DNA of 5,626 nucleotides from Acidimicrobiaceae bacterium. Lineage in GTDB: Bacteria; Actinomycetota; Acidimicrobiia; Acidimicrobiales; Bog-793. A model generated the notes under the pieces. It had not been told where the DNA came from. It made no database searches and saw nothing but the letters and a program-made list of their open reading frames with translations. This document shows, in pieces, positions 1 through 4,960 of this stretch; position 1 is the stretch's first letter, and every line of letters begins with the position of its first letter. The position numbers were made by a program, and so were the translations under genes. The stretch is taken from positions 1-5,626 of the forward strand of contig JAODBN010000349.1 in the NCBI GenBank assembly GCA_025463965.1. The letters are read 5' to 3'.

Positions 1-295
1 TGGTGACGGCCACCTTGTTCTGCGTACGCTCGTACGCTTTCCAGACCGTGTTGTCGTCCTGGTAGTACGTCTGGTATTGGAGCATACGAAGCTGCACCTT
101 GCTAGCGGCAGACCCGACGGCACGCGACATGCCAGGAGAAGCGGGTCGCTGGAGAATCCGAGCTGCCGGTATGCCGGCACCTAGTAGCGCTGAATATTTG
201 AGGACTTGTCGCCGCGACATCGTGACGCTGTCCTCGGTGGGTGGCATCCCGCTCACCGCTGATTCAGTCGGCTGTACCTCTGGAGGCTTTTCCAT
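1..295 (-). CDS. ABC transporter extracellular solute-binding protein, Tat-exported (N-terminal part only)
   Basis: Partial gene: 98 codons are visible and the rest runs off the left edge. Reading the minus strand from ATG at 295 gives a polar N-terminus, then a twin-arginine signal at residues 27-33 (SRRQVLK), a short hydrophobic stretch (YSALLGAGIPAA, about 34-45), and a mature start with the beta-strand/aromatic pattern VQLRMLQYQTYY (67-78). That pattern, followed by a helix ending NKVAVT, is typical of family-1 sugar-binding proteins. The family captures a solute outside the membrane and delivers it to an ABC permease. No cysteine occurs in the visible part, so there is no lipobox. ATG at 295 has GGAGAGG 6-12 nt upstream. 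A second start at 220 (Met26, with GAGGA 10 nt upstream) would give a more conventional short Tat leader and is a real alternative. The family call rests on the leader and about 30 mature residues. Permease genes would be expected beyond the window. Confidence 0.72.
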   Translation of the reverse strand, partial: MEKPPEVQPTESAVSGMPPTEDSVTMSRRQVLKYSALLGAGIPAARILQRPASPGMSRAVGSAASKVQLRMLQYQTYYQDDNTVWKAYERTQNKVAVT

Positions 296-599
296 GGCAG
301 GTTTCCTCTCCGGTTTTTATTGGATTCTGCTGGGCGTTACAACTGATACCTGTGGCGTCCGGTCATGGACGACGCAGGGGCGTCTGGCAAGCACCTAACT
401 CCAAGGGCTTCCGAGTCCAGTGGCAGTTCGTCAGCGCAAAGAATGCCGACGTCCGGGTCGAGGTCAAGTCTGGTGTTGGTCTTCGGTGACGTCAGCAAGC
501 CTTCCCCGAGATCCACTCGAAGCCGAAAGCCGGGAGGCTTCGGCTCCCACCCGCGTGCTCGCCGCGCTCGAACTGCCAGATCGCCGCGGCGATCTTCGC
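296..599. other. Intergenic stretch between solute-binding gene and SDR remnant
   Basis: No intact gene is supported here. Several frames are open on both strands, as is common in G+C-rich DNA, but none gives a recognisable protein or a convincing start. The minus-strand frames keep a coding-like third-position bias, so the stretch may be the worn 3' end of the SDR remnant or of another lost gene. One minus frame reads LAKIAAAIWQFERGEHAGG at about 539-597, which I do not recognise. The 45 bases next to the solute-binding gene are relatively A/T-rich (CCAATAAAAACC on the minus strand) and should hold its ribosome binding site and possibly its promoter. I could not pick out a good -35/-10 pair. 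Confidence 0.5.
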
Positions 600-1058
600 G
601 AGGCTCGCCCCCGAGGACCTTTGGACACCGGTCATCGCACAGGACGGCGCGGTCAGCGATCGCCATGTTGACCGAGTTCGTCGACGTCTTGGCCCCCCGG
701 ACGCCACGTGCCCCTTCGAAGTCGTGGAGGGGCAAATCCCCGAGGACGGAGTGAACTCCCCAGCCGGCATTGCTGGAGAGGATGTCGACCGTGATGAGTG
801 CCTTCGGCGGAGCGACCACGATCCCCGCAACCGGCTCCGGCCACGCGATGTCACCGACGATCCCGACCGGCTCGGGGCCGGGCTTGGTGACCGACGCCGT
901 AGCAGCACCGATCTCGTCGGAGCACATGTCGATCGTCGCCACAGGGCCTCTGGCCTCGGCCAGCCCTACAGCTTCGCGCCGCGGCGCTGGCCGGCCGCTC
1001 CAATCATGACGGCGGTCCGTCCGCGCGGATCGAGAAGCTCGGTGAGTGGTCACGTCAT
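600..1058 (-). pseudogene. Decayed SDR-family dehydrogenase gene
   Basis: The minus strand from ATG at 1058 reads M-T-stop (TGA at 1052-1050), then continues in the same frame as LTELLDPRGRTAVMIGAAGQ. This matches the classical SDR N-terminus (dLxGRxAvVTGAaxGIG). That frame ends at TAG (about 968-966). The SDR sequence resumes in the next frame near 968: LAEARGPVATIDMCSDE, then PVGIVGDIA (the D of the adenine-pocket motif), then VDILSSNAG (VDILVNNAG in intact proteins) followed by GVHSVLGDLPLHDFEG. The order and spacing of these blocks are those of an SDR. After about 700 the match fades. NSVNMAIADR at about 652-681 may be the remains of the IVNxASxAGR strand, implying an internal deletion, and no YxxxK catalytic motif can be read. 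A stop, a frameshift, a damaged glycine motif and a missing active site make this a non-functional relic. It is not an obvious copy of the intact SDR at 1763-2524. The 3' limit is uncertain. Confidence 0.78.
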
Positions 1059-1102
1059 GCGTGTCGACTCGTCACACGGTCCCCCTGATCATTCAGCCGG
1101 CA

Positions 1103-1124
1103 TCCCCAATAGGCCTATCGGGGA
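1103..1124. repeat. Inverted repeat, 11-bp arms with one mismatch
   Basis: The left arm TCCCCAATAGG is followed directly by CCTATCGGGGA, its reverse complement except for one base. On the minus-strand transcript the odd pair becomes a G.U wobble, so an RNA copy could fold into a continuous hairpin with a four-base GGCC loop. No run of U follows on the minus strand, so it is not a classical intrinsic terminator. It lies 45-66 bp upstream of the SDR remnant's ATG and could be a repressor operator or a 5'-leader hairpin. The function is unknown. Confidence 0.5.
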
Positions 1125-1208
1125 CCGACCAGATCTGGCACGAGAGAGCTGCGGCTCGTCCAAGCCGCTTGGCCGTGGTCCGACCCTTTCCGGTCTCTCT
1201 CGACGTGC

Positions 1209-1237
1209 AGTGTGGCACTGAGGTTGTCGACTGTCAA
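1209..1237 (-). promoter_or_regulatory. Possible sigma-70-type promoter reading toward the SDR remnant
   Basis: On the minus strand a perfect TTGACA (1237-1232) is followed after 17 bases by CACACT (1214-1209), a weak -10 that keeps the A at its second and the T at its sixth position. Transcription would start near 1202 and give a leader of about 145 nt before the remnant's ATG at 1058, including the hairpin at 1103-1124. The -35 overlaps an imperfect dyad GTTGTC..GTCAAC (1223-1238). The weak -10 keeps confidence low. Confidence 0.28.
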
Positions 1238-1289
1238 CGCTACTTCGGAGTCGGACAGCGACTACACAATCGACCACGACGCCTTTAGG

Positions 1290-1306
1290 TGCAACGAGTA
1301 GTTGCA
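1290..1306. promoter_or_regulatory. 17-bp perfect dyad, candidate operator
   Basis: TGCAAC-GAGTA-GTTGCA has perfect 6-bp arms and a 5-bp spacer. Size and form fit the binding site of a dimeric repressor (GntR, LacI or DeoR type), and it sits about 50 bp upstream of the candidate -35 at 1237. The hexamer GTTGCA resembles GTTGTA on the minus strand just upstream of the solute-binding gene (about 337-342), a weak hint of a shared half-site. Which protein would bind is not known. Confidence 0.4.
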
Positions 1307-1337
1307 TCGTTCAGGCCTAGCAACCTGGTCGAAAACC

Positions 1338-1352
1338 GCGATTGTGAATCGC
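1338..1352. promoter_or_regulatory. 15-bp perfect dyad, candidate operator
   Basis: GCGATT-GTG-AATCGC has perfect 6-bp arms around a 3-bp centre. A second dyad overlaps it, GTGA-ATCGC-TCAC (1344-1356). It is 31 bp from the dyad at 1290-1306, so the two may form one control element. Short perfect dyads also arise by chance, so this is only a candidate. Confidence 0.3.
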
Positions 1353-1700
1353 TCACGACGGTCCCATTGGGGGGTATGAGAGCTATCCAGCAGCATGTTG
1401 TTTCCCTCTCCGTGGGCGGGGACCCTGTGCCGGACCCTTCCCGCCCGACCTCACGAGCAGTCCGCAGATGTGCCGCGTTCTTGGACCGGTGGGGACCGCC
1501 GCCGCGCTTGCCGGCGCCTCGCCCGCCGCCGCCGACCTGGCGCTTCCCGTCCCTGTCTGGTCGAGGTGTTGCTCGACCTCAGGCTGTGCCAGCGCGATAG
1601 AGACGCCGCTGGGCAGCGACCCTGCGGCGGCGCCGGGCACGAGCAAGGCGCCCGGGCTATGCGGGATCAATTGTTCGCTCGCCGTGAAGACGACGGGCTG

Positions 1701-1717
1701 GCGCGGTTTTAGCGCGC
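1701..1717 (-). terminator. Weak hairpin after the operon's last gene
   Basis: GCGCG-GTTTTAG-CGCGC lies 46-62 bp beyond the stop of the SDR gene. The stem is G+C-rich but only 5 bp, the loop has 7 bases, and no U-run follows in the direction of transcription. It may help end the operon transcript, but it would be a poor intrinsic terminator. No better candidate was seen between 1600 and 1762. Confidence 0.2.
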
Positions 1718-1762
1718 GTGCCCACCGGACACCCGAGTTAGACAAGCGAACTGAACGAGCGG

Positions 1763-2524
1763 TCAGTCCATGAAGGCGCCGCCGTTCACCGCCAGGGATT
1801 CGCCGGTCACGAACGATGCGTCTGGGCCGGCGAGGAAGGCGACAACCCGGGCCACGTCCTCGGGAAGCTCGAGACGACGAAGGGGCGTGTCGGCGAGGTA
1901 GAGCTCGCGCACGGCCTCGACGTCGACGCCCCGTAGCTCAGATTCCCAGGCGAGCTCGCGATCTTGCATCGGCGTCGCCACGTAGCCGGGGCAGACGCTG
2001 TTCACCCTGATCTCGTGCTCGGCGAGCTCGAACGCCATTGCCTGGGTCAGCCCGACGACCCCAAATTTCGAGGCGACGTAGTCGGCAAGGTAGGGGACGC
2101 GGCCTTGCTTGCCCGCCATCGAGGCGACGTTCACGATGCATCCGGGCCTTCCGGCAGCCACCATGGAGCGCGCCGCAGCCTGGCTGGCGAGGAAGAGGCC
2201 GCGTAGGTTCACGCCGATGGTGGAGTCGAATTCCTCGGGGGTGATCTCGAGGAAGCGGCGCATGCGCGAGATGCCGGCGTTGGAGACGAACACTTCCATT
2301 GGACCGTGCTCCGTCACGATCGACGTGATCACCTCGGCGACCTCGACCGGTTCGGTGACGTCGAGGCGGTGGGTCGCCGGCGAGCCGCAGGCCGCTCCGG
2401 TCGCCGCTGCGGCGGCCGGGTCGAGATCGGTCGGGATGACGACGCGGCCCCGGGCGGCGAGCTCGCGCGAGATCGCCGCGCCAATTCCCGAACCGGCGCC
2501 GGTGACGACGGCGATCCCGCTCAT
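1763..2524 (-). CDS. SDR-family NAD(P)-dependent oxidoreductase
   Basis: A complete classical SDR of 253 residues, the usual length, and a cytosolic enzyme that would interconvert an alcohol and a ketone. Visible motifs in order: the cofactor loop TGAGSGIG (residues 8-15); D33 at the end of the second strand (PTDLD), which in this family usually means preference for NAD over NADP; LDV (54-56); SNAG (81-84) in place of NNAG; the structural Asn in GVNLRG (N106); catalytic Ser135 in NVASMAG; and the YVASK motif with Tyr149 and Lys153. CPGYVATPM and the C-terminal FVTGESLAVNGG are also typical. Its ATG shares bases with the kinase stop (ATGA), so translation is probably coupled. It resembles polyol/sugar-alcohol dehydrogenases (2,3-butanediol, sorbitol, galactitol types), and with a sugar kinase beside it the likely job is oxidising a polyol or reducing a keto sugar. 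The sequence alone does not fix the substrate. Confidence 0.93.
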   Translation of the reverse strand: MSGIAVVTGAGSGIGAAISRELAARGRVVIPTDLDPAAAAATGAACGSPATHRLDVTEPVEVAEVITSIVTEHGPMEVFVSNAGISRMRRFLEITPEEFDSTIGVNLRGLFLASQAAARSMVAAGRPGCIVNVASMAGKQGRVPYLADYVASKFGVVGLTQAMAFELAEHEIRVNSVCPGYVATPMQDRELAWESELRGVDVEAVRELYLADTPLRRLELPEDVARVVAFLAGPDASFVTGESLAVNGGAFMD

Positions 2525-4011
2525 TGCCGACCCCGCCGAGCCAGGCGGTGCGAGACCAGGGTGAGGGTCGACTGGAGCTCCAGGTACATCTCGTATCCCT
2601 CCTCGTAGGCGGAGCGGTTCTCACCACGCGGCGTGATCGGGTCACCGAGCCGGACATAGGCGCCCGCTTTGCCCCAGGCACCGAGCGCCCCCGAGCCGAC
2701 AGCGGCGACGAGCGCCGCGCCGAGCGAGGCGCCTCCGTGGTCAACGACCGGCCTCAGTTCGCGCCCGAGCACATCGGCGAGGATCTGCTTCCACAGGGTC
2801 GAGCCGCTTCCTCCGTTGCTCACCCGGGCCGACCCGAGCGAAAGCCCAGCGGACTCGAAGATGTCGACGTGGTTCCGAAAGCCGTAGGCGACGGCCTCTA
2901 GGCACGAGCGGAAGAGCGCGCCGCGACCGTGGCTGAGCTCGAGCCCGACGAACGCGCCGCGCAGGTCCGGGTCGTGCAGGGGCGACTTCTCGCCGAGGAA
3001 GTAGGGCAGGCAGAGCAGGGGAGCGGCCCCGGCCTGTTCAGCCTCCTCGTCGAGGTCGGCGAGCTCCTCCCCGCCGAAGAGCTGCTGCGCCCAGCGCAGC
3101 AGACTTCCCGAAGTCGCCATGCATCCGTTCGGGAGCCAGAGCCCGGGCGCCGGATGAGCGTCGAGATACCACCTCCAGTCGAGGGCGGGGGAGTCGCTCA
3201 CCACGAGGATGTCGCCGGCGCCGCCGAGCTTGACGAGCCAGTCGCCCGGCTCGGCGAGACCCGCCGCATACGCCGCGAGGACGTGGTCTGCGCCGCCGAC
3301 GTAGAGCGGTATGTCCGCCGGCAGGCTCAGCTCTGCCGCGGCCTTGGCGCCGAGCGAGCCGACGAGCTCTCCGGGACGCCGCACCTGCGGGCACGCGGAC
3401 TCGGGGATACCGGCCGCGTCGAGGACCGGCACGGCGAGTCCGCCGTCGAGTTCGTACAGGCCGCTTTCGAGCGCCCAGTTCGCCTCCACATGGAGCTGCG
3501 CGCCGAGGGCGACGGCGAGCCAGTCGTAGGAGCCGATGAGTGCGCGGGTGTCGGCGACGACGCCCGACTCGTGGCGCTCGAGCCAGCGCCAGGTGGGAGC
3601 GACCGACTGCTGGGTGAGCGCAGATCCCGTCCGGGCGAGGTGGTCGAACCCCACCTGCTCGAGGACGCCCTCGATCTCGGCGATCTCGACCACGGCGCGC
3701 GCGTCGTTTTGGAGGATCGCCCGCCGCAGCGGCCGGCGGTGCTCGTCGAGCAGGACGACGGCCGGGACCATGCCGGTCGTGGCGATGCCGCCCACCGCAG
3801 CGCCGTCGGCACCGGCGGCCTCGATGACCGCAGGCACGAGGGCGCACACGTTCGACCACCAGATTGCCGTGTCCGCCTCGGCGAAGCCGGCCCCTTCGGA
3901 GAAGAGGGGAGAGGATCGCGCTTGCGAGGCGAGCACGCCCCGCTCGGGATCGAACAGCGTCACCTTCGTCGCCGTGCTGCCGAGATCAATGCCGAGAAGG
4001 AGTTCTCCCAA
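2521..4011 (-). CDS. FGGY-family carbohydrate kinase, xylulokinase-like
   Basis: A 496-residue kinase, the normal size for the two-domain FGGY family, which transfers phosphate from ATP to a sugar or polyol hydroxyl in the cytosol. It opens with the phosphate-binding strand LLLGIDLGSTATK (residues 4-16). The GGADHVLAAYAAG block (239-251) carries the probable catalytic base Asp242. GEKSPLHDPDLRGAFVGL (340-357) matches the xylulokinase form GERxPxxDPxxRGAFxGL. The second FGGY signature with NGGSGSTLWKQILADV (399-414) and the ASLGAALVA helix (428-436) complete the C-terminal ATPase fold. The start chosen is TTG at 4011: it puts the LLLGID strand at the usual distance from the N-terminus and no in-frame ATG or GTG fits. 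A GAGG lies 12 nt upstream, inside the end of the BtpA gene, so ribosomes probably re-initiate from there. The substrate could be a ketopentose, a polyol or a tetrose derivative. Xylulokinase-like is a family statement, not a proven activity. Confidence 0.94.
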   Translation of the reverse strand: MGELLLGIDLGSTATKVTLFDPERGVLASQARSSPLFSEGAGFAEADTAIWWSNVCALVPAVIEAAGADGAAVGGIATTGMVPAVVLLDEHRRPLRRAILQNDARAVVEIAEIEGVLEQVGFDHLARTGSALTQQSVAPTWRWLERHESGVVADTRALIGSYDWLAVALGAQLHVEANWALESGLYELDGGLAVPVLDAAGIPESACPQVRRPGELVGSLGAKAAAELSLPADIPLYVGGADHVLAAYAAGLAEPGDWLVKLGGAGDILVVSDSPALDWRWYLDAHPAPGLWLPNGCMATSGSLLRWAQQLFGGEELADLDEEAEQAGAAPLLCLPYFLGEKSPLHDPDLRGAFVGLELSHGRGALFRSCLEAVAYGFRNHVDIFESAGLSLGSARVSNGGSGSTLWKQILADVLGRELRPVVDHGGASLGAALVAAVGSGALGAWGKAGAYVRLGDPITPRGENRSAYEEGYEMYLELQSTLTLVSHRLARRGRQ

Positions 4012-4016
4012 GGGAG
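4005..4016. promoter_or_regulatory. Perfect palindrome covering the kinase TTG start
   Basis: CTCCCAAGGGAG is a 12-bp perfect palindrome. In the mRNA it would pair CTCCC with GGGAG, with the first two bases of the TTG start in the tight centre. Together with the non-ATG start and the distant GAGG, this suggests the kinase is made mainly by ribosomes arriving from the BtpA gene 8 bp upstream. The palindrome itself is directly visible; the effect on translation is inferred. A two-base loop would need to open by a pair or more to fold. Confidence 0.35.
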
Positions 4017-4019
4017 GCG

Positions 4020-4874
4020 TCAGCCTCGCGCGGTCCGGACAAAGGCGCTCGCCCGGCCCGGATCGACTCGGTTCCAGGTGTAGCCGTCTTCCTTCAGCGA
4101 GCTGCCGACGATGCAGCCGTCCGCGATTTCGAGGAACTCGCCGATGTTCGTCGCGCTCGCCCCGGTGTTGAGCAGGACCGGGAGATCGGCCGGGACCGCA
4201 CTGCGCACCTCGGCGAGGGTCGAGACCTCGGGCTCGGCACCAGCCATTGGGCCGGAGACGAGAATCGCGTCGGGAAGGCTCGACACGGCGACGGACTTCG
4301 CCACCTCGGCCGGGCTGCGGCGGCCGGGGTTCGAGGCGAATTCTGGCGTGACGTTCATGAAGACGGCGATGGGGTCAGCGTCGAGGGCCCGCCGGTGCCT
4401 GAGAAGGGCCGAGGCGTCCGATGACCAAAGGCCCATGTCCGACTCCCACAGGCCGGTCGCCACCTCGCGCACGAAGCTCGCGTCGCTCGCCACTGCGGCA
4501 GCGAGCGCGCACTCGGCGTCCCAGAGGTAGTCGACCCCGTAGGGAATGGTCTCGGGTGCGCACTCGATCACGACGCGGGCGAGCACCGCCGAGGCGGCGA
4601 GGTCGGCCTTCAATGTGTAGGGCCGGTCGTTCTCGTTGCAGAACATGACGGCGTCGAACCCCGCGTCGACGAGCACGGCGACGTCGTCGCGGACACGCCG
4701 CACGAGGCCGCGCACGCCGTCGGCGGCGGCGTAGAGCGGCGTCCCCGGCAGCGCCGGGATGTGCGCCATGGCGATGAGGGGCTTGGCCGCCTTCGGGAAG
4801 ATCGTGCGGAACCTGCCGCCGAGGACCACACCGTCGCCACGTGCACCGTTCTGCACGTTTTCGCTCATAGTCAT
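4020..4874 (-). CDS. BtpA/SgcQ-family TIM-barrel protein
   Basis: 284 residues, the expected size for this family. Hallmarks in order: the first strand and loop IAMAHIPALPGTP (residues 34-46); the FDAVMFCNEND block (73-83), corresponding to the family's conserved NxxD segment; GVDYLWDAECALAAAVASDA (113-132); VSGPM (206-210); NTGASATNIGEFLEIADG (236-253); and the phosphate-loop-like VGSSLKEDG (256-264) followed by N-x-VDPxRA. The name BtpA comes from a cyanobacterial protein affecting photosystem I stability, but most bacterial relatives, such as SgcQ of the E. coli sgc locus, sit in sugar operons and have no settled reaction. The barrel fold and the final glycine/lysine loop suggest a sugar-phosphate ligand. 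The start ATG at 4874 has AGAGG 7 nt upstream; ATG at 4868 is a lesser alternative. It is the first gene of the operon, 8 bp ahead of the kinase. The frame stays open upstream to 5129 but that part overlaps the divergent regulator and is not coding. Confidence 0.92.
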   Translation of the reverse strand: MTMSENVQNGARGDGVVLGGRFRTIFPKAAKPLIAMAHIPALPGTPLYAAADGVRGLVRRVRDDVAVLVDAGFDAVMFCNENDRPYTLKADLAASAVLARVVIECAPETIPYGVDYLWDAECALAAAVASDASFVREVATGLWESDMGLWSSDASALLRHRRALDADPIAVFMNVTPEFASNPGRRSPAEVAKSVAVSSLPDAILVSGPMAGAEPEVSTLAEVRSAVPADLPVLLNTGASATNIGEFLEIADGCIVGSSLKEDGYTWNRVDPGRASAFVRTARG

Positions 4875-4960
4875 GCAGTAACCTCTACCACCGCGTGCGC
4901 CCTGGCGCAACCGCCGCGAGGCTGGGAGCCGCCGGCAACGGGGCCAGATGGAGGACGCGG
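4875..4960. promoter_or_regulatory. Divergent promoter region with candidate operator dyad
   Basis: These 86 bp separate the operon (leftward) from the DeoR-type regulator (rightward) and must hold both promoters unless transcription starts elsewhere. A perfect dyad TGCGCC-CT-GGCGCA lies at 4896-4909, roughly 20 bp from the operon start codon, a position where a bound repressor would block leftward transcription. DeoR-family regulators commonly act on their own divergent neighbour, so this is the first site to suspect. The region is very G+C-rich and I could not identify clear -35/-10 hexamers for either direction. Confidence 0.5.
4950..4954 (+). promoter_or_regulatory. Ribosome binding site that sets the regulator start
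   Basis: GGAGG, six bases before GTG at 4961. It decides in favour of this GTG as the start of the DeoR-type gene. The ATG at 4948 just upstream is in another frame. Confidence 0.7.

Larger units (their letters stand above)
1059..1762. other. Gene-free region upstream of the SDR remnant and downstream of the operon
   Basis: About 700 bp with no gene I can defend. The right half (about 1383-1745) is G+C-rich and open in several frames on both strands. The minus frame there has coding-like third positions (for example ALLVPGAAAGSLPSGVSIAL, about 1590-1650), but I recognise no family and see no ribosome binding site. It could be another eroded gene. The left half (about 1060-1380) is less G+C-rich and holds three inverted repeats (1103-1124, 1290-1306, 1338-1352) and a TTGACA hexamer on the minus strand, which gives it the look of an old promoter/operator region reading toward the SDR remnant. 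Confidence 0.5.

Noticed and set aside
164..179. Perfect hairpin TGCCGG-TATG-CCGGCA
   Set aside because: It lies inside the signal-peptide coding part of the solute-binding gene, where G+C-rich codons make such repeats likely, and nothing links it to a function.
337..1053. 238-aa minus-strand open frame read as one intact protein
   Set aside because: Its middle is the frame-shifted SDR remnant. The true N-terminal SDR blocks lie in another frame and the rest has no SDR active site, so it is not one functional gene.
1482..1545. GCC/CCG-rich run as a repeat element
   Set aside because: It is irregular, with no consistent unit, and is explained by base composition.
1059..1762. tRNA, small RNA, CRISPR or insertion-sequence content in the gap
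   Set aside because: I found no cloverleaf, spaced direct repeats, terminal inverted repeats or transposase motifs.
2929..4083. 384-aa open frame on the plus strand
   Set aside because: It is antisense to the FGGY kinase, rich in Arg/Glu/Gly, shows no domain, and follows from the kinase's codon bias.
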